Shown here: piece after piece, positions 27,395-36,624 of the stretch
Layout: each line of letters begins with the position of its first letter
Position numbering within the stretch: the first letter of the stretch is position 1
Source of the DNA: VMDJ01 sp038146785
GTDB lineage: Bacteria > Pseudomonadota > Gammaproteobacteria > Chromatiales > Chromatiaceae
Length of the DNA stretch: 64,000 bases
Assembly: GCA_038146785.1 (NCBI GenBank)
Contig: JAYQSI010000016.1
Coordinates: 496,001-560,000 of the forward strand
Direction: 5' to 3'
Made by a program: the position numbers and the translations under genes
The notes under the pieces: generated by a model
Databases searched by the model: none
The model's input: the letters and a program-made list of their open reading frames with translations, nothing else
Told to the model about the DNA's origin: nothing

Positions 27395-27790
27395 TTATAA
27401 ATGTTGTGCGCAGGTCATGATGCCACGTTGACCGCCTTCGGCCGCCAGTTCGCATAGCTCTGCAAGATCAGTGTTGGGGTAGTTATACAAACGAATCAGC
27501 ATCGGTAGGTTAACGCCTGAAACAATATGTACATGGCCGGGGGCGGCAAACTTACGTGCCAAGTTATTTGGTGTGGCACCAAAGATATCACTCAGGATGA
27601 TCACGCCATCACCGGCATCTAGGTTGGCTAAGGCTTGCGAGATTTCTTGTTCGGTACGCTCGACATCACTATCAACCGGGATATCTAAGCAAAAAGTTTT
27701 TAAAGGAGCATCGCCCATGATGCGTTGCGCGCTATGCGCTAAGGCAGAGCCGACGCCAGGGTGGGTGACAATAAGAATGCCAACGCTCAT
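27395..27790 (-). CDS. PTS EIIA component, mannose family
   Basis: 131 residues. His10 in ILIVTHPGVG is the predicted phospho-acceptor, and VIILSDIFGATPNNLA is the typical dimer and active-site region. No mannose-type IIB, IIC or IID gene is nearby, so it probably acts in regulation rather than sugar uptake. Its start overlaps the rapZ stop (ATGA). Confidence 0.9.
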   Translation of the reverse strand: MSVGILIVTHPGVGSALAHSAQRIMGDAPLKTFCLDIPVDSDVERTEQEISQALANLDAGDGVIILSDIFGATPNNLARKFAAPGHVHIVSGVNLPMLIRLYNYPNTDLAELCELAAEGGQRGIMTCAQHL

Positions 27791-28656
27791 GAAAGCTCTC
27801 GATGAAAGATTTGCACGTTAGGTAAAAATTCTTGGAAGTGTTTGCCTAAGCGCTCGACCATATAAACCGAACGGTGCTGACCGCCGGTACAACCGATAGC
27901 AAAGGTTAAGTAACTGCGACCTTCAAGTGCAAAGCAGGGTGTCCAGTTAGCGATCATGCTTTCGAGCTGCTTGTACATCTCTTGTACGCGCTCGTCTTTT
28001 TCTAAGAAGTCAGCGACAGGTTTATCGCGTCCGGTCATTGGGCGCAGGTCGGGGTCCCAATGTGGATTAGGTAAGCAGCGCATATCAAACATAAAGTCAG
28101 CATTCGCTGGCATGCCGTGTTTAAAGCCGAATGATTTGATCAGCACCGACATCTCAGCTGAATCACGATCTGTCACGCGATCGCTAAGTAAGCGACGCAA
28201 TTGATGCAGTGTGGTTTTGCTGGTGTTGATGGTTAGGTCAGCAATTTGGGTTAGCGGCGCTAGCAGTTCGCGCTCTTCATTAATCGCTGTTTCAAGATCG
28301 GTGTCGTGATCGGTCAGTGGATGACGACGACGTGTTTCGCTAAAACGTTTCAGCAGGATCTCGGTATCCGCTTCGAGATAGATGATCTCGACAGTCAGCT
28401 TGTCTGATTTGATCGCATCAAGTAGCAGCGGCACCTTTTCAAAACTTTCGTCATGTGAGCGCGCATCAATACCGACAGCGGTATGTTGCCATTGGTAATT
28501 AGCTGATTGAATTTCTGAGGCGAGTGAAGGCAACAAGTTAAGCGGCAGGTTATCGATACAGTTGTAACCGTTATCTTCGAGTGTTGCGAGCGCCACACTT
28601 TTTCCTGCGCCTGATAGGCCAGTCACAAGGGTGAGTTTATAAACCGAGGTGTCCAT
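27787..28656 (-). CDS. rapZ: RNase adapter protein RapZ (YvcJ family)
   Basis: 289 residues. An N-terminal P-loop (TGLSGAGKS near residue 12) is followed by the conserved C-terminal domain with AIGCTGGQHRSVYMVERL. In E. coli RapZ binds small RNAs and guides RNase E to control glucosamine-6-phosphate synthase. Here it sits between HprK and the EIIA-Man gene, the ancestral proteobacterial arrangement. Confidence 0.95.
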   Translation of the reverse strand: MDTSVYKLTLVTGLSGAGKSVALATLEDNGYNCIDNLPLNLLPSLASEIQSANYQWQHTAVGIDARSHDESFEKVPLLLDAIKSDKLTVEIIYLEADTEILLKRFSETRRRHPLTDHDTDLETAINEERELLAPLTQIADLTINTSKTTLHQLRRLLSDRVTDRDSAEMSVLIKSFGFKHGMPANADFMFDMRCLPNPHWDPDLRPMTGRDKPVADFLEKDERVQEMYKQLESMIANWTPCFALEGRSYLTFAIGCTGGQHRSVYMVERLGKHFQEFLPNVQIFHRELS

Positions 28657-28711
28657 TATCGCCGGTGTCTCTGCATAATGAGGTGTATTAGGCGACTAAT
28701 TAATCAGAAGG

Positions 28712-29665
28712 TCAATCGTCGCTTTGTTGCATGCTAGCTTCTTGGCGTTCAATCAGTAGCTGAGTGGCATCATTGCCTTCGAGTTTAAGCAGATGATTGC
28801 GCACAGCCGCTTCGACCAAGACACCAAGGTTTCTACCTGCGGCAACCGGCAGCGTTACTTGAGCGATCTCAACGCCGAGCACTTCACGGGTGTCCTGAGA
28901 CATCTCTAAACGCGGCATCGATTTGATCTCGCTTTCGTTCATCCGTTTGAGGTGCACGATTAAGCGTAAGAACTTGTTTTGTTTGATGGCGTTAGCACCA
29001 AACATGGCGCGAATATTCAGCACGCCCAAGCCGCGAACTTCGAGCAGATCGCGCAGCAGCTCTGGACAACGACCACTGATGATCTCCGGTGCGATGCGGG
29101 TGAACTCTGGCGCGTCATCGGCGATCAAGCGACTGCCGTTGGTGATTAATTCGAGCGCTAATTCGCTTTTACCGACTGCAGCCTGACCGGTGATCAGTAC
29201 ACCCATGCCCAAGACTTCAAGAAAGACACCGTGCAAGGTGGTGCGATCAGAGAGGTTGAGTGAGGCGTAGTGCTGCAGGTGATCGAGCGCGACTCGCGCG
29301 GTGATCGATGAGGTAAATAAGGCGATGCCAGACTCTGCGGCGCCTTGCAGTAGGTCATCGTTTGGACTGATGCCATCGGTGAGAATGACCGCACGTGTTG
29401 GGCGTTGGAACAGTTGCGTCATCGCACGTTCCATATCGCGCTCAGGCGCTTGCAGGTAGTCGCGCTCGGCTCGGCCAATCACTTGGATGTAATTGGGATG
29501 AATGAAGTTGAGCGGACCCGCGATGATGAAGCTGTTGGGATCGAGATCTTCAGCTGCAAGAGATCGCTCAAGACCTGATTCACCGGCGATGAGTTTTAAA
29601 TCGAGACGCTCTTCTAGATCGCGAAATAGCTCACCAACGGTAATCGAGGTTTTATGCATCGACAT
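28712..29665 (-). CDS. hprK: HPr kinase/phosphorylase
   Basis: 317 residues. The N-terminal domain is followed by the Walker A motif GQAAVGKS (about residue 160) and the HprK signature region around EVRGLGVLNIRAMFG. It phosphorylates or dephosphorylates HPr Ser46. The 5' end overlaps ptsN by 14 bases; a second ATG six bases in is an equally good start. HprK in Gram-negatives is usually tied to PTS-based regulation rather than to sugar transport. Confidence 0.95.
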   Translation of the reverse strand: MSMHKTSITVGELFRDLEERLDLKLIAGESGLERSLAAEDLDPNSFIIAGPLNFIHPNYIQVIGRAERDYLQAPERDMERAMTQLFQRPTRAVILTDGISPNDDLLQGAAESGIALFTSSITARVALDHLQHYASLNLSDRTTLHGVFLEVLGMGVLITGQAAVGKSELALELITNGSRLIADDAPEFTRIAPEIISGRCPELLRDLLEVRGLGVLNIRAMFGANAIKQNKFLRLIVHLKRMNESEIKSMPRLEMSQDTREVLGVEIAQVTLPVAAGRNLGVLVEAAVRNHLLKLEGNDATQLLIERQEASMQQSDD

Positions 29666-30101
29666 GTTGTAGCAGGTCGAGCGCGCCTTCTGGAGAGGCT
29701 TTTCTTAATGCGTCGGCTTTGGCGGCATCACCAAATAACGCGGCGAGCTTGGCCAGAATTTGTAGATGCGTATCGGGTGCATCTTCGGGCACCATCAAAG
29801 CAAAGATCAGATCGACCGGTTGTTGATCGAGTGCATCAAAGTCGACCCCTTCATCGAGTCGAATAAAGGCGCCACGTGTATTTTCGATACCCGGCATGCG
29901 CGCATGCGGTAGTGCAACGCCACCGGCAAGACCGGTTGAACCCAATCGTTCACGCTCTAACAAACGATCAAAGATATCGTTAGCAAGTTCGGGGTCGTTA
30001 CGAGAAAGCAGCTTTGCGGCTTGTTCAAGCACGCGCTTTTTACTTGAGGAATCGTCATTAAGGCGAATCGCATCGAGGTTTATAAAACGTTCGTCAAGCA
30101 T
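29652..30101 (-). CDS. ptsN: Nitrogen-regulatory EIIA protein PtsN
   Basis: 149 residues. The phospho-acceptor His lies in GVALPHARMPG near residue 66, and MVPEDAPDTHLQILA is the usual second conserved stretch. PtsN signals nitrogen and potassium status; in E. coli it binds TrkA and KdpD, which is notable because trkA is in this window, although not adjacent. It is preceded by a terminator that separates it from hpf. Confidence 0.95.
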   Translation of the reverse strand: MLDERFINLDAIRLNDDSSSKKRVLEQAAKLLSRNDPELANDIFDRLLERERLGSTGLAGGVALPHARMPGIENTRGAFIRLDEGVDFDALDQQPVDLIFALMVPEDAPDTHLQILAKLAALFGDAAKADALRKASPEGALDLLQHVDA

Positions 30102-30113
30102 GATGGTCTGTTC

Positions 30114-30144
30114 TAAAAAAGTGTGGCTCTGAAATCAGAGCCAC
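30114..30144 (-). terminator. Rho-independent terminator after hpf
   Basis: On the minus strand GTGGCTCTGA-TTT-CAGAGCCAC is followed by a short T-run (CACTTTTTTAG). It lies between the hpf stop (30163) and the ptsN start (30101), so it should reduce readthrough from rpoN-hpf into the PTS genes. Confidence 0.85.
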
Positions 30145-30162
30145 GATGATGATGTGCGGAGT

Positions 30163-30489
30163 TTACTCCTCTGTTCCCGCCATTTCACGATGTCCTGCAC
30201 CGCGATGACTTTGCACCTTTTCTTTGTGCTTGATGACCTGGCGGTCGAGCTTGTCGATCAGGGCATCAATCGCCGCGTACATGTCGTCGTTGCTCGCGTC
30301 GGCGAAGATGTCGTTGCCCGACACGTGGACGGTGGCCTCGGCCTTTTGCTCATTTTTCTCTACGGTGAGGATGACGTGCACGTTCGTCACATGGTCGAAG
30401 TGTCGCTCGAGCTTGGTAATTTTTTCTTCTACGTAAGCGCGCATTGAATCGGTGATGTCGATGTGGTGACCAGTGATGTTGAGTTGCAT
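30163..30489 (-). CDS. hpf: Ribosome hibernation promoting factor, short form
   Basis: 108 residues, a short HPF/YfiA-type protein: MQLNITGHHIDITDSMRAYVEEKI at the start (only part quoted by position 1-20) and the DDMYAAIDALIDKLDRQV helix near the end. It binds the 30S decoding site in stationary phase. It follows rpoN after 27 bases. A GGAG-type RBS precedes the ATG. Confidence 0.93.
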   Translation of the reverse strand: MQLNITGHHIDITDSMRAYVEEKITKLERHFDHVTNVHVILTVEKNEQKAEATVHVSGNDIFADASNDDMYAAIDALIDKLDRQVIKHKEKVQSHRGAGHREMAGTEE

Positions 30490-30516
30490 GTGCTTCTCCT
30501 TGGTTGTTGCGTCTAT

Positions 30517-31974
30517 CTAGGCTAGACGCTTGCGTTCATTTGATGGCGGAATGGCCATCGCTTCTCGGTATTTCGCTACGGTACGACGGGCAACCTTGAT
30601 GCCTTGGTCGTCGAGGATCGCAGCGATCTTGTTATCAGATAACGGCTTCTTTGGCGTTTCTGCAGCAATCAATTTTTTGATCAGTGCGCGAATCGCAGTC
30701 GAAGAGGCCTCGCCACCCTCAGCGGTGCTGACGTGACTCGAGAAGAAGTATTTGAATTCAAAGGTGCCACGCGGGGTGTGCATGTACTTTTGCGTGGTCA
30801 CACGAGAGATGGTGGATTCGTGCATTTCGACCTTTTCGGCGACATCGCGAAGTACGAGTGGACGCATCGCCTCTTCGCCATGGTCAAAGAAGCCTTGTTG
30901 GAACTCTAAGATGCAGTTCGCGACTTTCAATAAGGTCTCATTCCGACTCAACAGGCTGTTGATAAACCAGCGAGCCTCTTGCAGATGATTCTTTAAGGTC
31001 ACGTTATCACTGGAATCGTCCGCGCGTCTAATCAAACTGGCGTAAGTCGCATTGATTTTGAGCTTCGGCATGGCCTCGTCATTCAGGGTGACGAACCATT
31101 TGCCCTCATGTTTAAACACATACACATCGGGTTCGATGTAATCCGGGCTGCCGGTGGGCAGTGCGCTTGCTGGGCGCGGATTCAGTGAGCGGATCAGTAG
31201 GAGGACTTCGTTGAGTTCTTCTTCACCGATCGATAGGCCTTTCATGATGGCTTTGATGTTTTGGCCGGCAAGGTCATCAAAGTGATGTTCGAGTAACTGC
31301 AGCGCAAGCTCACGTGAATCAAATTCGTTAGAGAGCTGCTGGGTTTGAATGAGTAGCGACTCGCGGGTATCTCTTGCCGCGATGCCCGGTGGATCAAACT
31401 GTTGGATTTGGTGCAGTACCGCGATCACTTCGTCTTCTTCAACCTCAAGCGGTTGAACCGATTCGATGAGCTCTTCAATGCTGGCGGTCAGATAGCCATC
31501 ATCATTCACGCTATCGATGATCGCTTCACCAATCTCGTGATCTGATTCTGAAAGACGGCACATCTCTAGCTGCCAACTTAAGTGCGCATGCAATGAAAGA
31601 TCAGCGCTTTGTTGTGCAATGAACTCAGCATGATCATCGGCACTTGCGGTGCTCGCGGTTTGGGTCGGTAGGCTGTCGTAGATATCTTCCCACTGAGAAT
31701 CGGTTGCCATTTCATCGGGCATGCTCTCAGTTTCGAGATTCACCTCGGTTTCGTTATTCGCATCGTTGCTTGAGATATCAGGGCGAAGCTCGTCATCAAG
31801 TGATACTTCATTACCGGCTTCTTCCTCAGCCTCGAGCATCATGTTGCTGTCGAGCGCGTCTTGAATTTCTTGGCGTAAGTCGAGTGTGGAGAGCTGCAGC
31901 AGACGGATTGCCTGTTGCAGTTGAGGGGTCATGGTGAGCTGTTGCCCAAAGCGGAGCTGTAGGGACGGCTTCAT
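30517..31974 (-). CDS. rpoN: RNA polymerase sigma-54 factor
   Basis: 485 residues. Region I has the Gln/Leu-rich activator-contact segment GQQLTMTPQLQQAIRLLQ. An acidic region II spans about 50-120, and the RpoN box reads ARRTVAKYREAM near the C-terminus. It recognises -24/-12 promoters. The nearby ntrX product lacks GAFTGA and should not be its activator, so its activators must be elsewhere. The upstream gap to lptB is 109 bases. Confidence 0.97.
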   Translation of the reverse strand: MKPSLQLRFGQQLTMTPQLQQAIRLLQLSTLDLRQEIQDALDSNMMLEAEEEAGNEVSLDDELRPDISSNDANNETEVNLETESMPDEMATDSQWEDIYDSLPTQTASTASADDHAEFIAQQSADLSLHAHLSWQLEMCRLSESDHEIGEAIIDSVNDDGYLTASIEELIESVQPLEVEEDEVIAVLHQIQQFDPPGIAARDTRESLLIQTQQLSNEFDSRELALQLLEHHFDDLAGQNIKAIMKGLSIGEEELNEVLLLIRSLNPRPASALPTGSPDYIEPDVYVFKHEGKWFVTLNDEAMPKLKINATYASLIRRADDSSDNVTLKNHLQEARWFINSLLSRNETLLKVANCILEFQQGFFDHGEEAMRPLVLRDVAEKVEMHESTISRVTTQKYMHTPRGTFEFKYFFSSHVSTAEGGEASSTAIRALIKKLIAAETPKKPLSDNKIAAILDDQGIKVARRTVAKYREAMAIPPSNERKRLA

Positions 31975-32083
31975 GATCTCATCAGGTTGTTATTGTTATG
32001 TTTCACCTGGGGCGAATCCTTCCGTTTCAATTTTTATGCCAATTGGCTTCCGTGCATTGAAATTACAGGATAGCAGTGCTTTT

Positions 32084-32809
32084 CTACAAGCGGAAGTGCT
32101 CGCCAAGATAGGCGGTACGAACCTCAGGATTATTCAGGAGTTCATCGGGTGAGCCATGCGCCAGAACCGCGCCATCATTCATGATGTAGCCACGCGAGCA
32201 GATACCCAAGGTTTCGCGCACATTGTGGTCAGTGATCAAGATGCCGATGCCGCGTTCAGCCAAATGCTGAATGATTCGTTGTATGTCGATGACCGAGATT
32301 GGATCCACGCCGGCGAAGGGTTCATCCAATAATAAAAACTTAGGTTCTATGGCTAAGGCGCGTGCGATCTCTAAACGACGGCGCTCACCGCCGGATAAGC
32401 TGATCGCCATATTGTCAGCTAAGTGTCCAATACTGAACTCATGGAGTAGCTCGTCACACTTGGCTTGCTGTTGATCTTTATCTAGATCCGGACGCATCTC
32501 GAGAATCGCCAGAACATTTTGTGCAACGGTGAGTTTGCGAAAAATGGAGGGCTCTTGCGCCAGATAGCTCAAGCCTTGTTGTGCGCGGGCATGCATCGGC
32601 TTGTCGGTGATGTCGCTGTTGCCTAAGCGCACAGTACCGCCATCAGGATGCACAAGGCCGGCAATCATGTAGAAGCTAGTGGTTTTACCCGCACCGTTTG
32701 GGCCGAGTAGGCCAACAATCTCACCCGTATCAAGATGTACAGAGACACCATTAACCACGCTACGCCCCTTGTAACGTTTAACCAGACCTTCAGCTGAGAG
32801 TTGAGACAT
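32084..32809 (-). CDS. lptB: LPS export ABC transporter ATPase LptB
   Basis: 241 residues. Walker A is GPNGAGKTT, the signature is LSGGERRR and Walker B is FLLLDEPFAGVDP. It drives the LptB2FG extractor in the inner membrane. It follows lptA by 2 bases and precedes rpoN, the conserved gammaproteobacterial order. Confidence 0.97.
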   Translation of the reverse strand: MSQLSAEGLVKRYKGRSVVNGVSVHLDTGEIVGLLGPNGAGKTTSFYMIAGLVHPDGGTVRLGNSDITDKPMHARAQQGLSYLAQEPSIFRKLTVAQNVLAILEMRPDLDKDQQQAKCDELLHEFSIGHLADNMAISLSGGERRRLEIARALAIEPKFLLLDEPFAGVDPISVIDIQRIIQHLAERGIGILITDHNVRETLGICSRGYIMNDGAVLAHGSPDELLNNPEVRTAYLGEHFRL

Positions 32810-32811
32810 GT

Positions 32812-33306
32812 TTATTTCTTATCGTTTTGAGGCATTAAACGCATGCGCACACGCTGCTTACCTTGAGCAGCACTGCCGCCTTTAACTACAGATTTGACGC
32901 GATCATAGGTAATGCGATCACTTTCCATCATGTCGCCACCCTGGTCGAGCCAAGCGTTACCGGTCATTTGCATGTATTCGCTATCCATGTCGTATTCAAC
33001 TTTATCAGCCTTGCCTTTAATCAGCTTCCCGTCATCAGCGGTTTGTTGAAAACGTACTTTTCCTATAGCGACAAAGCGCTGTGGGTCCCGGCCTTGGTGA
33101 AAAACAGTGACTTTGTCGCCTTGAATGCGCAGGCTGCCTTGTCGAATATCGACATTGCCTATGTAAGTGCTTGTCCCTTTGCCATCGTTCATGTCGGCAC
33201 TGTCTGCGGTCAGATCAATCGGTTGATCTTTATCTGAAGTCAGTGCGAAAACTGGTGCGCTAAAGATCAAAAGTAGCAAAAGGAAGTTAAGGTTTTTTTG
33301 TTGCAT
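32812..33306 (-). CDS. lptA: LPS transport periplasmic protein LptA
   Basis: 164 residues. The signal peptide (NLNFLLLLLIFSAPVFA) is followed by an OstA-like beta domain: DQPIDLTADSADMNDGKGTS, YIGNVDIRQGSLRI and GNAWLDQGGDMM. It forms the periplasmic bridge for LPS. Its start lies inside the end of lptC (20-base overlap). Confidence 0.93.
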   Translation of the reverse strand: MQQKNLNFLLLLLIFSAPVFALTSDKDQPIDLTADSADMNDGKGTSTYIGNVDIRQGSLRIQGDKVTVFHQGRDPQRFVAIGKVRFQQTADDGKLIKGKADKVEYDMDSEYMQMTGNAWLDQGGDMMESDRITYDRVKSVVKGGSAAQGKQRVRMRLMPQNDKK

Positions 33307-33856
33307 AGTGGGCTTTTGAGTTTGATTGTAGAAGAAGACGCATCGGCTCAGCTAACCATACCTGAGCGCCTACACCGTCAACACGATCGCCATTACTGCT
33401 TCGCACCTTAACGCGCTCATCGGTTTCGGCATAGTCTTCATTCGGACGTACACGCAAGTTTTTGGTGTCGACATTCATCGATGGATTATCGGCAAAAGCT
33501 TCGCGTCGCATTTTAACTTTGCCATTTAACAGAATGAGTTCGCCATCGCCTGATACCCAGCCGGTATCGCTATAAATATTCCACGGCGGCTGCGCGCCTT
33601 GATGTGCAACGATGTGCGGCGCGAGCAATTCGCTCGTATCGTCATCTTGGTAATGTTTCAGCTCAGGCGTGTTAAGTGTGCGATGAGGTTTGCCATCTTG
33701 ACCAAACGTGGTCGTGGATAAATCACGCAACATGTAATCGATGACGTGCTCTTCTTGGGTTGAGGTTTGTGCCTCGTCTTGAGATGAGCGTAACAACCAG
33801 AAGCTGATTAAAAGCAGCAATATCAGTGCGCTATTGATAATGCTCGAGCGAGACAT
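33287..33856 (-). CDS. lptC: LPS export protein LptC
   Basis: 189 residues with one N-terminal membrane anchor (SALILLLLISFWLL) and a periplasmic LptC jellyroll (YMLRDLSTTTFGQDGKP, LRVRPNEDYAETDERV). It connects LptB2FG with LptA. It starts 2 bases after kdsC ends. Confidence 0.92.
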   Translation of the reverse strand: MSRSSIINSALILLLLISFWLLRSSQDEAQTSTQEEHVIDYMLRDLSTTTFGQDGKPHRTLNTPELKHYQDDDTSELLAPHIVAHQGAQPPWNIYSDTGWVSGDGELILLNGKVKMRREAFADNPSMNVDTKNLRVRPNEDYAETDERVKVRSSNGDRVDGVGAQVWLAEPMRLLLQSNSKAHYATKKP

Positions 33857-33858
33857 GC

Positions 33859-34383
33859 TTAGCTTAGGTAGCCTTTGATCATCGGCGCTAAAGTGCCTTG
33901 AGCTTGCATGATCATTTCACAGGCTTCGCGTGCAGCACCATGGCCACCTTTGTATTGGCTCGTCCAGGCGGCATTCTCAATCACCACAGGGTGTGCGTCG
34001 GCTACTGCCATCGGCAAGCCAACTTTAGTCATCACAGGCAAATCGATGACATCGTCACCCATGTAAGCGATGTTGTTATCGTCGATACCTAACTGTGCTT
34101 TCAATTCTTGGTAGGCGATGTTTTTATCCGCAACGCCTTGGAAGACATGCTCAACACCGAGGTTAATCATGCGTTGAGTCACAACGTTAGAGCTGCGGCC
34201 GGTGATGATCGCGATGTGCACACCAGAGTCTTGCAACATCTTCATGCCATGACCATCTTTTGAGTTGAACATTTTGTACTCTTCGCCACTGTCGCCGAAG
34301 AACAAACCGCCGTTGGTCAGTACGCCATCAACATCAAAGATAACGAGTTTGATATCAGCAGCTTTTGTAGATACATCACTCAC
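33859..34383 (-). CDS. kdsC: 3-deoxy-D-manno-octulosonate 8-phosphate phosphatase
   Basis: 174 residues, an uncapped HAD phosphatase. Motif I is FDVDGVLTNG, motif II is IITGRSS, and the last acidic motif is YMGDDVIDLPVM. It yields Kdo for the LPS core. It lies between kdsD and lptC in the same operon. Confidence 0.95.
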   Translation of the reverse strand: MSDVSTKAADIKLVIFDVDGVLTNGGLFFGDSGEEYKMFNSKDGHGMKMLQDSGVHIAIITGRSSNVVTQRMINLGVEHVFQGVADKNIAYQELKAQLGIDDNNIAYMGDDVIDLPVMTKVGLPMAVADAHPVVIENAAWTSQYKGGHGAAREACEMIMQAQGTLAPMIKGYLS

Positions 34384-34394
34384 AGTTGATTCCT

Positions 34395-35369
34395 TTACAT
34401 CACGCCCGAGCGTAACAAGTCATGCATGTTGAGAGCACCAACAAGTTTTTTGTTGTCGGTAACCAACAAGGCATTGATTTTCTTTTCTTCCATTAGGGTA
34501 AGCGCTTCAGCTGCAAGCGTATCTTGAGGAACGCAAACACCACCGGCTGTCATGACATCACGCACGTTTGCGCTTTGCAGATCTTTGCCTTGTTCGAAGC
34601 AGCGGCGTAGGTCGCCGTCTGTAAAGATGCCTTTGAGTTGATCGCCGTCCATGATGGCTGTCATGCCAAGACCTTTTGCGGTCATCACCATTAAGGCTTC
34701 TTTTAAAGGATCATCAATAGAAGAGATGGGGAGGCGGTCACCGCTGTGCATGATGTCACGCACGCGTAACAACAAGCGTTTACCTAAGCTGCCCCCTGGG
34801 TGAGACATCGCAAAGTCTTCTGGTGTAAAGCCGCGAGCATCAAGCAGAGCAACGGCAAGTGCATCACCCATGACCAATGCCGCGGTGGTGCTTGCTGTAG
34901 GTGCGAGATCAAGTACGCAGGCCTCTTTCTCAACACCCACATCAAGGTGAACAGTAGATTCAGTTGCGAGGGTTGAGTTTGGGTTGCCGGTCAAGCTGAT
35001 CAATGGCGCTTGCATGCGTTTAATCAAAGGCAGAATGGTAACGATCTCTGCTGTCTCGCCCGAGTTAGATAAGGCAATCACCACATCGCCGGGAGTGATC
35101 ATGCCGAGATCACCGTGGCTGGCTTCACCCGGGTGAACAAAGAAAGCGGGGGTGCCGGTGCTCGCTAAGGTGGCGGCCAGCTTACTGCCGATATGGCCTG
35201 ATTTGCCCATGCCGGTAACCACCACACGACCTTGGCAGGCGATGATGGTTTCGCACGCTTTAACAAAGTCATCGCCGAGTCGTTGCTTCAGTGCCTGAAC
35301 CGCAGTCGCCTCGATATCGATAACCGATTGCGCTGTGGCGAGTAATTTTTCGTGGCTTTCTATCTTCAT
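34395..35369 (-). CDS. kdsD: Arabinose-5-phosphate isomerase
   Basis: 324 residues. The SIS domain (GMGKSGHIGSKLAATLAS, HPGEASHGDLG) is followed by two CBS domains (from about residue 205 to the end). It makes arabinose 5-phosphate, the first step to Kdo. The family-typical length and operon position support the name. Confidence 0.95.
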   Translation of the reverse strand: MKIESHEKLLATAQSVIDIEATAVQALKQRLGDDFVKACETIIACQGRVVVTGMGKSGHIGSKLAATLASTGTPAFFVHPGEASHGDLGMITPGDVVIALSNSGETAEIVTILPLIKRMQAPLISLTGNPNSTLATESTVHLDVGVEKEACVLDLAPTASTTAALVMGDALAVALLDARGFTPEDFAMSHPGGSLGKRLLLRVRDIMHSGDRLPISSIDDPLKEALMVMTAKGLGMTAIMDGDQLKGIFTDGDLRRCFEQGKDLQSANVRDVMTAGGVCVPQDTLAAEALTLMEEKKINALLVTDNKKLVGALNMHDLLRSGVM

Positions 35370-35381
35370 AGTGAATGTCCT

Positions 35382-36341
35382 TTAACCTGCAACATACAGC
35401 CAGATTTGGTAAGCGACAAATGTTGTGAGGAGTAATGCGCCTTGCCAGCGTAAAACACGGCCGCTGCCATCGGCATGACGACCCATCATCAAGATGGCCA
35501 ATGTGAGTACGAGCATGACCGGGATGTCACGCAATATCACCGCGCTTTCGACCGCGGTAGGGCCAAAAAAGGCTGGGATACTGAGTACCGCCAAACTATT
35601 AAATATGTTCGATCCGATCACATTGCCGACAGCGAGATCGTGTTCATTCTTTGCCACGCTAGCAAGGCTTGCGGCCAGCTCAGGCAAGCTCGTGCCGATA
35701 GCCACAATGGTTAAGCCAATCACTAGATCACTAACGCCAAAGAACAAGGCGATTTCAGTTGCGCCCCAGACCATCGATTTTGAGCCGGCGAGTAGCAATA
35801 CCAAACCGATCAGGGTCCAAAAGATAGCGAGCCCGGTAGAAAGATCCTTCGGGATTTCGGCGTCATATTCGTCAGTGATCGGGTCTTGAGCGCCACTTGT
35901 TGCAAGCTTAAAGGTACGCCAAAGCACAAAACCAAGACCTGCGACCATCAGGGCGCCATCGATGGGAGATATCTCAGCGTCTATTAAAAGCGTGGCAACA
36001 CCTAAGCTCACCATTAACAGGATGGGATATTCACTCTTCAGCACGCGCGAGTGGTAGGTCAAAGGTGCAACAACGGCGGTAGCACCAAGAATCAGGCCGA
36101 TGTTGGCGATGTTTGAACCGATCGCGTTACCAATAGCAATGCCGGGCGCGCCATCTAAGGCGGCCATCAAAGAGACCATCATTTCGGGTGCTGAAGTGCC
36201 AAAGGCAACCACGGTCAGGCCAATCACGAGTGGTGATACACCGAGGTTGCGCGAAAGCCCCGCGGCGCCAGCAACAAAGCGATCAGCGCCCCATATCAAG
36301 ATGAGCAGACCGAATAAAATGCCAGCGCTGGCTAGGAGCAT
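35382..36341 (-). CDS. Calcium/sodium antiporter family protein (YrbG-like)
   Basis: 319 residues, mostly hydrophobic, with two homologous halves. Each half carries a CaCA alpha-repeat: VVAFGTSAPEMMVSL with IGNAIGSNIANIGL in the first, and IVAIGTSLPELAASL with VGNVIGSNIFNSLAVL in the second. It exchanges cations across the inner membrane; the ion is not certain. It is the first gene of the minus-strand series kdsD-kdsC-lptCAB-rpoN, as in E. coli. Confidence 0.92.
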   Translation of the reverse strand: MLLASAGILFGLLILIWGADRFVAGAAGLSRNLGVSPLVIGLTVVAFGTSAPEMMVSLMAALDGAPGIAIGNAIGSNIANIGLILGATAVVAPLTYHSRVLKSEYPILLMVSLGVATLLIDAEISPIDGALMVAGLGFVLWRTFKLATSGAQDPITDEYDAEIPKDLSTGLAIFWTLIGLVLLLAGSKSMVWGATEIALFFGVSDLVIGLTIVAIGTSLPELAASLASVAKNEHDLAVGNVIGSNIFNSLAVLSIPAFFGPTAVESAVILRDIPVMLVLTLAILMMGRHADGSGRVLRWQGALLLTTFVAYQIWLYVAG

Positions 36342-36404
36342 GAAATGTCTCGCGAGTTAAAAATATCGAGGCGCATTCTGCGGGATAAGCGCAGGGAATC
36401 TAGG

Positions 36405-36590
36405 TCAGGTGCCACGGGTGCGGGTTTTGCCGCATCGTAGACAGCGTTCTTTAGTGACAAGCTTGCCCGCCTTGCTATCAAATTGCGTCGTCGTATCCAC
36501 AGACCATTTATGATGACCAGAGCGACACAAGGTATTGCCTTTGTGTTTATCACTCAATTTGGGTTTTTTAAACGCGAGTATGTCTGCCAT
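36405..36590 (-). CDS. Small protein with a zinc-ribbon-like C/H pattern
   Basis: 61 residues, no known family recognised. It has Cys and His in CRSGHHKW and a CLRCGKTRTRG pair near the C-terminus, which together could bind one zinc. The start is basic (FKKPKLSDKHKG). The protein is cytoplasmic by composition. It is divergent from the gene at 36625 with 34 bases between starts, so the two may share a control region. No function can be assigned. Confidence 0.6.
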   Translation of the reverse strand: MADILAFKKPKLSDKHKGNTLCRSGHHKWSVDTTTQFDSKAGKLVTKERCLRCGKTRTRGT

Positions 36591-36624
36591 CCGTAGACTC
36601 TAGCGCATCTTTGAGGAGTCTCGC

